This document shows positions 17,412-23,869 of a stretch of DNA of 64,000 bases, piece by piece. Positions within the stretch are counted from its first letter, which is position 1. The number at the start of each line of letters is the position of its first letter. The notes under the pieces were generated by a model that saw only the letters and a program-made list of their open reading frames with translations, was not told where the DNA came from and ran no database searches. Source of the stretch: Paenibacillus piri (GTDB lineage Bacteria > Bacillota > Bacilli > Paenibacillales > NBRC-103111); assembly GCF_004354045.1 (NCBI RefSeq), contig NZ_SMRT01000015.1:62001-126000 (forward strand), read 5' to 3'. Position numbers and translations under genes: made by a program.

Positions 17412-18434
17412 ATGATGAAAATATCGGTTACGGTTAACACTTGCGATTTGACGGATCGCGATTTGAAGCAAATGTGCCAGCTTGGCGTCGACTGTGTCGA
17501 TTTCGGCAAAGGCTCCTCGTTTCCTGGCGTGCGGGAGCAGGGTTATCCTGATTTGGACCGGCTGCTGCAGCTGCGCAGGAGGGTGCGCTCCTTCGGGCTC
17601 GAGATGAACCGGGTTACGCTTCCGGACTTCACCGAACGGTTTATGAACAATTTGCCGGGCAGCGAGAAGGAGCTGGACAATTCGGCCCAGGCCGTAAAAG
17701 TATTCGGCGCAGCCGGTTTGCCGATTGTGCGGCAGCGGTTCGCCGGAGACACGTCGCCGGTGCTGACGGCCGGCTATAAAGCGGTGCAGCGCGGAGGAGC
17801 CGTGGCACGCGGCGAGAGCCTCGGCCTGCTGAGGCAGAAGCCTGAGATCCCCGGCTTGGAGGAGCGGGAACGATTCTGGAGCCGATTTACGGAGGCATTC
17901 CGTACACTGGTTCCGGTGGCGGAGGAGTCCAACGTCAAATTGACGGTGCATCCTTCCGATACGCCCAATCATGGGACGCCCTTCGGCGGTCTTGGCTTCC
18001 ATCGGATTATCGACGCCTTCCCGAATGCCAATGTAGGCTTCGTATACTGCGTCGGAACCCGCGCCGAAGAAGGCGGCAGCTCTCTCGTGTTGGATGAAAT
18101 CGATCATTACGGGCGTAAAGGAAAAATATTTTTGGTCCACCTGCGCAACGTGAGGGGAAGCTTGCCGACGGCCGGGGCATTTGAAGAAGCGCTGCTGGAT
18201 GACGGCGATATGAATATGTTCCGAATTTTGCTCGCGCTGCGGAAGGTCGGATACGGGGGCTGCATCAACCCCGATCACATTACCCAGCTGGAAGGTGACA
18301 GCGTCGATTTGGACCTAAATTGGGCGCATTCGGGAATCGGCTGGAAACATTCCAGCATCGGCTGGGGCTACTCTATCGGCTATGTGAGGGCATTGCTGGC
18401 CGCCCTGGCGGAATTTGAGGGCAGGCGCTTTTGA
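17412..18434 (+). CDS. UxuA-like (mannonate dehydratase superfamily) enzyme, paralogue 2
   Basis: The 340-aa protein is about 70% identical by eye to the product at 13269-14261, with the same motifs: GSSFPGVREQGYPDLD, VRSFGLEMNRVTLPD, VHPSDTPNHGTPFGGLG, YCVGTRAEEGGSSLVLDEI, LRNVRGSLPTAGAFEEALLD and CINPDH. The retained motifs suggest both copies are active, perhaps on epimeric substrates or as a heteromer. It differs by a C-terminal insertion of repeated short units (WAHSGIGWKHSSIGWGYSIG). Start ATG 17412 follows AGGAGGCGG. It lies inside the transport operon, before the aldolase. Confidence 0.7.
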   Translation: MMKISVTVNTCDLTDRDLKQMCQLGVDCVDFGKGSSFPGVREQGYPDLDRLLQLRRRVRSFGLEMNRVTLPDFTERFMNNLPGSEKELDNSAQAVKVFGAAGLPIVRQRFAGDTSPVLTAGYKAVQRGGAVARGESLGLLRQKPEIPGLEERERFWSRFTEAFRTLVPVAEESNVKLTVHPSDTPNHGTPFGGLGFHRIIDAFPNANVGFVYCVGTRAEEGGSSLVLDEIDHYGRKGKIFLVHLRNVRGSLPTAGAFEEALLDDGDMNMFRILLALRKVGYGGCINPDHITQLEGDSVDLDLNWAHSGIGWKHSSIGWGYSIGYVRALLAALAEFEGRRF

Positions 18435-18545
18435 CAAAGCGCCCTGGAGCAGTGCGCTGCAAGCTGACACCCTTCTGAAATGCGGGCGTCAGCTTGTTTC
18501 GTTTCGCGCGTCCGCAATGCGGATCGCGCAATTAAGATCACATCA

Positions 18546-18607
18546 AGGTTGTCGATGAAAAGGGATGCTTGGAGAATGGCTTCAGGGCCTCCATTCATCG
18601 ACAACCT
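18546..18607. repeat. R2 repeat, short palindromic copy
   Basis: A perfect 14-bp inverted repeat (AGGTTGTCGATGAA / TTCATCGACAACCT) encloses AGGGATGCTTGGAGAATGG and CTTCAGGGC, which are shared with the elements at 23801 and 34797. The outer stem differs from GACTGTCGATTAA of the 34797 copy yet is still fully paired. It lies between the second UxuA-like gene and the aldolase gene and has no T-run, so it is not a simple terminator. Confidence 0.65.
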
Positions 18608-18627
18608 CCATACGGGGAGAGATCAGA

Positions 18628-19518
18628 ATGGACACGGGTTTTATTCGCGGAGTCATTCCGCCTATCGTCACGCCGGTCGATGCCGATGAATGCGTGGAGG
18701 AGCAGGGACTCCGCAATGTCGTCGAGCATGTTATCGCCGGCGGCGTGCACGGCATTCTTGCACTGGGCAGCAACGGAGAATTTTACGGACTGGATCAAGA
18801 GCAGCAGGAGCGGGCGGTTCGCATTACAATCGAGCAGACGGCGGGCCGGGTGCCGGTGTATATGGGGATCGGAGCGATCGCGACCCGGGAGTGCGTCCGC
18901 TTGGCCCGGCTGGGCGAATCGTTAAAGGCGCAGGCGATCACAATGCTGCCGCCGATGTTTCTGTCGCCCTCGGAAGATGAGCTGTACCGGCATTTTCGCC
19001 AAGTCGCCGAAGCGACCGCTCTGCCGCTGCTGCTTTACAACAACCCGGACCGCGTAGGGAATTGCATCTCCGCCGGTCTGCTAGAACGGCTCGCCGATAT
19101 TCCGAATATCGTCGGGGTGAAGGACAGCAGCGGCGATCTGACCTTGACCGCCGAGTATATACGCAGGACGCGGGATAAAGGCTTTAAAGTCATGGCGGGC
19201 CGGGACGTTATGATCCTGGGCTCGTTGGTTTACGGCGCGGTCGGCTGCGTCGCTTCGACGGCGAATATCGTACCGGCATTGGTCGTCGACATTTACGAGA
19301 AGTTTATGGCCGGCGATCTGCAGGGGGCATTGGCTGCCCAGTTCAAGCTGGCTCCGCTTCGCATGGCCTTTAATCTCGCCAGCTTTCCGGTTGTGACGAA
19401 GGAGGCCATGAACCTCATCGGCCTTGCTGTGGGCGGCTCGATCCTGCCGAACACCGGCTGTTCCGAACTGAACCGGAGCAAGCTCGCCGACATATTGAAG
19501 CAGACAGGGGCGCTCTAA
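18628..19518 (+). CDS. DapA/NanA (DHDPS) family class I aldolase or dehydratase
   Basis: The 296-aa (beta/alpha)8 enzyme has the family GSNGEF phosphate/carboxylate motif, Tyr137 in LLLYNNP and the Schiff-base Lys165 in GVKDSSGD. Members use pyruvate chemistry: dihydrodipicolinate synthase, N-acetylneuraminate lyase, 2-keto-3-deoxygluconate aldolase, or 5-keto-4-deoxyglucarate dehydratase. Given its position after UxuA-like enzymes and before a GarR-type reductase, cleavage of a 2-keto-3-deoxy sugar acid to pyruvate and an aldehyde is inferred. ATG 18628 with GGGGAGA upstream is preferred to an extended frame from 18565 that covers repeat R2. Confidence 0.8.
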   Translation: MDTGFIRGVIPPIVTPVDADECVEEQGLRNVVEHVIAGGVHGILALGSNGEFYGLDQEQQERAVRITIEQTAGRVPVYMGIGAIATRECVRLARLGESLKAQAITMLPPMFLSPSEDELYRHFRQVAEATALPLLLYNNPDRVGNCISAGLLERLADIPNIVGVKDSSGDLTLTAEYIRRTRDKGFKVMAGRDVMILGSLVYGAVGCVASTANIVPALVVDIYEKFMAGDLQGALAAQFKLAPLRMAFNLASFPVVTKEAMNLIGLAVGGSILPNTGCSELNRSKLADILKQTGAL

Positions 19519-19580
19519 CACGGACGGCGCATGCCGTGAAGCTGCACCCAATATCCGGATGATCAGGAGGTACCGCACAT

Positions 19581-20486
19581 ATGAAAGTCGGATTTATCGG
19601 TTTGGGCATTATGGGCAGACCCATGAGCAAAAACTTGCTGAAAGCGGGCTATGAGCTTACCGTGCTCGAAACGAGCAGTCATGGCCGGGAGCTTGCTTCG
19701 CTGGGGGCCCGGACGGCCGCTACGCCCCGAGCATTGGCGGAACAGTCGGAGATCGTGATCACCATGCTGCCGAATTCGCCGCAGGTGAACGAAGTGGTTC
19801 TCGGTCCGAACGGCGTGATCGAAGGAGCCAAGCCAGGGACCATCGTGATCGATATGAGCTCTATCGCGCCTCAGGCGAGCAGGGACATATCGCGGAGGCT
19901 GGCGGAAAAGGGAATCGAGCTTCTGGATGCCCCGGTGAGCGGCGGCGAGCCCAAAGCGATCGAGGGCACGCTGACCGTAATGGTCGGAGGAAAAAAGGAA
20001 ATATTCGACAAATGCTATGAGGTAATGAAAGCGATGGCCGCCTCGGTAACTCGTACCGGGGAGATCGGAGCGGGCAATGCAGCCAAGCTGGCGAATCAGA
20101 TCGTCGTCGCTCTCAACATCGCCGCCATGTCCGAAGCGTTCGTGCTCGCCGGCAAGGTCGGCGTCCAGCCGGAGCTTGTTTACGAGGCGATCCGCGGCGG
20201 TCTGGCCGGCAGTACCGTTCTCGATGCGAAAGCGCCGCTTGTTATGGATCGCCGATTTGATCCGGGCTTCCGGATCAACCTGCACATCAAGGACTTGGGC
20301 AACGTCCTGGAAACGGCCCGCGAAGCTGACGTGCCGCTTCCGCTGACGGCCGCCGTCATGGAAATGATGCAAGCGTTACAGGCTGACGGAATGGGCAACG
20401 ACGATCACAGCAGCTTGATCCGCTATTATGAGAAGCTGGCCAATATAGAGGTGCGCAGGAATATGCCCCAAAAACCGAACAGCTAG
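19581..20486 (+). CDS. garR: GarR-type 2-hydroxy-3-oxopropionate (tartronate semialdehyde) reductase
   Basis: The 301-aa beta-hydroxyacid dehydrogenase has an N-terminal NAD(P) motif (VGFIGLGIMGRPMSKNLL), the substrate loop DAPVSGGEPKAIEGTL, which is close to GarR and not to other family members, and catalytic Lys169 in GNAAKLANQ. GarR reduces tartronate semialdehyde to D-glycerate; related enzymes reduce 3-hydroxyisobutyrate or glyoxylate. AGGAGGT precedes the ATG. As last gene of the operon it would reduce the aldehyde released by the DapA-family aldolase. The C-terminal YYEKLANIEV is family-typical. Confidence 0.82.
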   Translation: MKVGFIGLGIMGRPMSKNLLKAGYELTVLETSSHGRELASLGARTAATPRALAEQSEIVITMLPNSPQVNEVVLGPNGVIEGAKPGTIVIDMSSIAPQASRDISRRLAEKGIELLDAPVSGGEPKAIEGTLTVMVGGKKEIFDKCYEVMKAMAASVTRTGEIGAGNAAKLANQIVVALNIAAMSEAFVLAGKVGVQPELVYEAIRGGLAGSTVLDAKAPLVMDRRFDPGFRINLHIKDLGNVLETAREADVPLPLTAAVMEMMQALQADGMGNDDHSSLIRYYEKLANIEVRRNMPQKPNS

Positions 20487-20555
20487 CGCCACTCGACTTT
20501 CTGGGGCTGCCGCAAAGGTGAAGAGAATTACCCAATGATGTTGCGCCTCGATAAT

Positions 20556-20600
20556 AAATGGCTGAACAGGCCCTCGAACCTGTGCAGCCATTTTTCTTTT
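20556..20600 (+). terminator. terminator of the sugar-acid operon
   Basis: Arms AAATGGCTG and CAGCCATTT, with an inner ACAGG/CCTGT pairing, are followed by TTTCTTTT. It lies about 70 bp after the garR-like stop codon. Confidence 0.85.
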
Positions 20601-20685
20601 CCAGCTTCAGCCATCGAATGGCGCATTGCAAATAAAACAAGCGGCTGTGCGGACGAAAGTGCCGTACCCGCAGGCCGCCGCCCAA

Positions 20686-20741
20686 TTGAAACGCTTTTGA
20701 AGCGCTACCTTCTTTAGAATCGATCGAAGGAAGGTTTTTTT
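20686..20741 (+). promoter_or_regulatory. R4 palindromic box copy 1, merging into a terminator-like hairpin
   Basis: A 35-bp box (20686-20720) containing CGCTTTTGAAGCG is 33/35 identical to 22803-22837. Its last bases form one arm of a hairpin, ACCTTCTTT pairing with AAGGAAGGT, followed by seven T (ending 20741). Together with a GC-rich stem just upstream (GCGGC...GCCGC, 20641-20680) this resembles a structured leader ending in a terminator ahead of the SLH gene, but I could not match it to a known riboswitch class. Confidence 0.5.
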
Positions 20742-20763
20742 ATGCCTCGATAGCGGTTTTTTT

Positions 20764-20879
20764 ATAATATCAGAATTTATATGTTTTCAGCGGAGCTGAA
20801 CAATTCTGATATTGCAAGAAAACCTACATTTGAATCGCGGTCGCTCATCTTGGATAGGCCTCGATAGCGGTTTTCTTAT
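20764..20879 (+). repeat. R3 structured repeat, copy 2
   Basis: This is the inverted counterpart of 296-410. The first hairpin here has perfect 12-bp arms, AATATCAGAATT and AATTCTGATATT, around the conserved core GTTTTCAGCGGAGCTGAA. The second hairpin contains GCGGTCGCTCATCTTGGA and closes with GGTTTTCTT. The segment GCCTCGATAGCGGTTTT also occurs just before it (20743-20760), a partial tandem duplication. It ends 23 bp before the start codon of the SLH-propeller gene, so it lies in that gene's leader. Confidence 0.75.
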
Positions 20880-20902
20880 TTTGTGCAGAAAGGAACATTG
20901 CC

Positions 20903-22798
20903 ATGTTTAAAAAGAAATCGCTTTATGCTGTTCTATGCTTTGTTGTGCTGCTGACCGGTCTGTTTCCGCTCCATGCAGCAATGGCAAGCTTGAACGACAA
21001 GGAAAGGTGGAGGCTCACGACGGGAGCCGAAATCATCTCTTCACCGGCTATCGGAGCAGACGGCACCGTCTATGTCGGATCGTACGATAAAAAGCTGTAT
21101 GCAATCGATAAAAAAGGAATGAAAAAATGGGAGTTCATAACGGGGGACAAGATCGCTTCTTCCCCGGCGGTCGGGACGGACGGCACCATCTATGTCGGGT
21201 CCGACGATAAGAAGCTCTATGCGATCAAGCCGAACGGCGAGAAAAAATGGGAGTTCGTAACTGGAGGCAAAATTTTTTCCTCTCCGGCGATTGGAGCGGA
21301 CGGCACTGTCTATGTCGGATCGTACGATAAAAAGCTCTATGCAATCAAGCCGGATGGAATGAAGAAATGGGAGTTCGTAACCGGGGACTTTGTCCCCTCC
21401 TCTCCGGCGATCGGTGCAGACGGCACCATCTTTGTCGGATCCAGGGATAAGAAGCTGTATGCGATTAAACCGGACGGAACGAAGAAATGGGAGTTTGAAA
21501 CGGGGAATCTTGTCGAATCGTCCCCGGCAGCCGGTTCCGACGGTACCGTCTACGTCGGCTCCGAAGACAAGAAACTGTATGCGATCAAGCCGGACGGAAC
21601 GAAGAAATGGGAATTTGAAACGGGGGATTTAATCTTTTCCTCCCCTGGCATCGGTGCGGATGGTACCGTCTATGTCGGATCATACGATAAGAAGCTCTAT
21701 GCGATAAAACCGGACGGGACGAAAAAATGGGAGTTCCTAACCGGCGATGTCGTCTTCTCCTCCCCGGCTATCGATGCAGACGGGACCGTTTATATCGGGT
21801 CCGGGGACAAGAAACTGTATGCGATCAAGTCGAACGGGACGAAAAAATGGGACTTCGAAACTGGGGCCGAGATCGCCTCCTCTCCGGCGATCGGTCCTGA
21901 CGGTGCCGTGTATATAGGATCGATGGACCATAATGTATACGCCGTTGGAATGGTCTCTGTAAGCGGAGTAAGCCTGAATAAAACCGCACTTGCCTTGAAA
22001 GCGGGGCAGAGCGAGACGCTGCAGGCGACAGTTACGCCGGGTGACGCTACATTCCAGGAAATGAAGTGGTCCAGCGACGATGACGGTATTGCCAAGGTGG
22101 ACGATTCCGGCAAAGTAACGGGCGTCAAGCCGGGCAAGACGACGATTACGGTAACGACGGAAGACGGGGGATATTTCAACCGATGCGTCGTGACGGTAAG
22201 CGAAGCGAACGCTGCGCCTCCGCCCGGTACGCCGGCCCCTGGCGATGCGCCGGTCCCGAATATTTCCTTGTCGGACATCGAAGGACATTGGGCGAAAAAC
22301 AATATCATCCAGGCAGTAAACAAGGGCATCGTGAACGGCTACCCCGACGGCACCTTCAAACCGGAACGCAGCGTCAGCCGCGCTGAGTTTGCCGTACTGC
22401 TGATGAACGCGCTGAAGCCTTCCGGCAATGGCGCGGCCCTAACCTTTGAAGACAGGGACACGATCGGTTCGTGGGCCGCCAAGGAGATCGCGCAGTGCGT
22501 AGAGCTTGGCATCATCAACGGCTATCCGGACGGCACATTCGGGCCTAACAGGACGATCAACAACGCCGAGATGATCACCATGGTCGTCCGGGCAGGGAAC
22601 CTGCCGACCGTAGACAATGCGGCGACCGCATACTTGGATAATGCGGCTATTCCTGACTATGCGAGAAGCAAAGCCGCTGCAGCCGAGCTGTACGGCATTA
22701 CCAGCTACATTACCGATAACAAGTTCAAGCCGGAACAACCGTCGACCCGTGCCGAGTCGGTAACCGCCATATTGAACATGTTGAAAGTGAAAAAGTAA
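20903..22798 (+). CDS. S-layer-anchored PQQ-type beta-propeller protein with Big_2 and three SLH domains
   Basis: The 631-aa exported protein has, in order: a signal peptide (MFKKKSLYAVLCF..., cleavage near AAMA); eight 40-residue PQQ-like repeats at about 36-350, each with SSPA.G.DGT.YVGS.DKKLYAI and a closing KKWEF; a bacterial Ig-like Big_2 domain at about 352-435 (VSLNKTALALKAGQSETL, KVTGVKPGKTTITV); a Pro-rich linker; and three SLH domains at about 455-630 (NGYPDGTFKPERSVSRAEF). SLH domains bind pyruvylated wall polymer, so the propeller is displayed outside the cell. No PQQ or metal ligands are obvious; a binding role is more likely than dehydrogenase activity. AAAGGAACATTGCC precedes the ATG. 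Confidence 0.9.
   Translation: MFKKKSLYAVLCFVVLLTGLFPLHAAMASLNDKERWRLTTGAEIISSPAIGADGTVYVGSYDKKLYAIDKKGMKKWEFITGDKIASSPAVGTDGTIYVGSDDKKLYAIKPNGEKKWEFVTGGKIFSSPAIGADGTVYVGSYDKKLYAIKPDGMKKWEFVTGDFVPSSPAIGADGTIFVGSRDKKLYAIKPDGTKKWEFETGNLVESSPAAGSDGTVYVGSEDKKLYAIKPDGTKKWEFETGDLIFSSPGIGADGTVYVGSYDKKLYAIKPDGTKKWEFLTGDVVFSSPAIDADGTVYIGSGDKKLYAIKSNGTKKWDFETGAEIASSPAIGPDGAVYIGSMDHNVYAVGMVSVSGVSLNKTALALKAGQSETLQATVTPGDATFQEMKWSSDDDGIAKVDDSGKVTGVKPGKTTITVTTEDGGYFNRCVVTVSEANAAPPPGTPAPGDAPVPNISLSDIEGHWAKNNIIQAVNKGIVNGYPDGTFKPERSVSRAEFAVLLMNALKPSGNGAALTFEDRDTIGSWAAKEIAQCVELGIINGYPDGTFGPNRTINNAEMITMVVRAGNLPTVDNAATAYLDNAAIPDYARSKAAAAELYGITSYITDNKFKPEQPSTRAESVTAILNMLKVKK
21008..21967 (+). repeat. eight tandem 120-bp coding repeats
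   Basis: Eight in-frame 120-bp units encode the propeller blades. Neighbouring units share long identical stretches such as AAGAAGCTCTATGCGAT and GACGGCACCGTCTATGTCGG, so recent unit duplication or gene conversion is likely, and copy number may vary between strains. Confidence 0.9.
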
Positions 22799-22802
22799 TA
22801 TT

Positions 22803-22837
22803 TTGAAGCGCTTTTGAAGCGCTCCCTTCTTTAGAAT
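22803..22837 (+). promoter_or_regulatory. R4 palindromic box copy 2
   Basis: This 35-bp box begins 4 bp after the SLH gene stop codon and is 33/35 identical to 20686-20720. It contains the perfect palindrome AGCGCTT-TTG-AAGCGCT. Its CCCTT could pair with the GAAAGGG ribosome site of the next gene (22856-22862), so it may act at the RNA level, or it may be a protein operator. Confidence 0.55.
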
Positions 22838-22870
22838 GAATTTGAAATATATGACGAAAGGGTGCTTTCA

Positions 22871-23647
22871 TTGAAGATCAATGTTATGAAAATGAAACTG
22901 TTCAAGATCGTTTTATTTGCTGTTGCATTTCTTGCCACCTCAGTCGGCTCCGCTTATGCGGCGGTCAATCTGGAACCGATCAACGCTTTCTTTAACCGGG
23001 GCGTATCGTTTGTCTTGAAAGGGGAACTGTGGCAGCCCAAAGACGAGGACGGAAAGCCGCTGACGGCGATTTTTTACAACGGAAACAACTATTTGCCGGT
23101 CCGTGCTTTGGCTGAGGCGCTGAAAATACCTATCGATTACGATACCGCCAGTCAAAAAATTTACATTGGAGGCAGACCCGGAGAAAAAACACCGATTTTT
23201 TCCATGCCGATGGAAATTGACAACATCTATGCGGTTCTGTCAAAAGACCCTGAAGAAACATTGGTGAAAAATAAACAATTCCAGGAAGTTCTAAAGATTG
23301 ACCAATATGGAGATGCAATTTTTACAATTGACCGCAAATATAAGCGGCTCGTCCTGGATGCCGCTGTCATCAGCCCCGGTGAACATGAGGTTGAATTCTC
23401 GCTGTATAACGCGGGAGACAAAGCAGGAAACGCAGCCCTCACTGTCTTGCAAAAGCTGACCGTCAGTCCGGAAGACGATGTAAAGCAGCTTATATTTAAT
23501 GTCGAAGGTCTGGAAAAAGTCAAAATCCACGTACAAAGCCATAATTTGAACCCTTATATTTACGCAAGAATTTTAGACACTTCTTATTTTGATAACGGGG
23601 ATACCGCCGCCAAGGACAGCTCGAAAGGGACACCGGTTGTCAAATAA
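22871..23647 (+). CDS. exported protein with copper amine oxidase-N stalk-like domain
   Basis: The 258-aa protein has a signal peptide (KMKLFKIVLFAVAFLATSVGSAYA) and then a stalk-type domain at about 30-95: INAFFNRGVSFVLKGELW, FYNGNNYLPVRALAEALKIPIDYD and KIYIGG, the hallmark of the copper amine oxidase-N family. The C-terminal half (about 110-245) is a beta-rich region (YGDAIFTIDRKYKRLVLDAA, EKVKIHVQSHN) that resembles an NPCBM-like carbohydrate-binding module, though this is tentative. TTG 22871 follows GAAAGGG by 8 bases; GTG 22862 and ATG 22886 are alternatives. It lies between two SLH proteins and may be part of the same surface assembly. Confidence 0.65.
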   Translation: MKINVMKMKLFKIVLFAVAFLATSVGSAYAAVNLEPINAFFNRGVSFVLKGELWQPKDEDGKPLTAIFYNGNNYLPVRALAEALKIPIDYDTASQKIYIGGRPGEKTPIFSMPMEIDNIYAVLSKDPEETLVKNKQFQEVLKIDQYGDAIFTIDRKYKRLVLDAAVISPGEHEVEFSLYNAGDKAGNAALTVLQKLTVSPEDDVKQLIFNVEGLEKVKIHVQSHNLNPYIYARILDTSYFDNGDTAAKDSSKGTPVVK

Positions 23648-23708
23648 GGAAACGTTTCTTCAATTCTTTTTGACCGGGATCATCTGATTGTCAAGGGCAA
23701 CTCGCATG

Positions 23709-23753
23709 AAAGCCGTCCGCCAAGGAAAGATCGATTCGATGGCGGGCGGCTTT
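23709..23753 (+). terminator. probable terminator
   Basis: Arms AAAGCCGTCCGCCA and TGGCGGGCGGCTTT pair along 14 positions with one G-T wobble. The downstream tract is only TTTAACAATTT, so efficiency is uncertain. It lies 62 bp after the stalk-protein stop. Confidence 0.5.
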
Positions 23754-23800
23754 AACAATTTGATTGGCGTCGTGCATGATGGAATCGCAGCGGACACAGG

Positions 23801-23843
23801 GGACTGTCGGTTAAAAGGGGATAAGGGCTTGGAGGATGGCTTC
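23801..23843 (+). repeat. R2 repeat, left-half copy
   Basis: GGACTGTCGGTTAAAAGGGG followed by ATAAGGGCTTGGAGGATGG matches the left arm of the palindrome at 34797-34955 with few changes. No matching right arm is present before the next gene starts at 23870, so this is a truncated copy sitting in the gene's leader. Confidence 0.65.
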
Positions 23844-23869
23844 ATCCGGCATGAAGGAGGCGAACCCCG

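Noticed and set aside
20600..20741. Possible riboswitch (c-di-GMP, cobalamin or ydaO class) before the SLH gene
   Set aside because: Hairpins and a terminator are present, but the conserved core bases of those classes could not be found. It is reported only as a structured leader and box.
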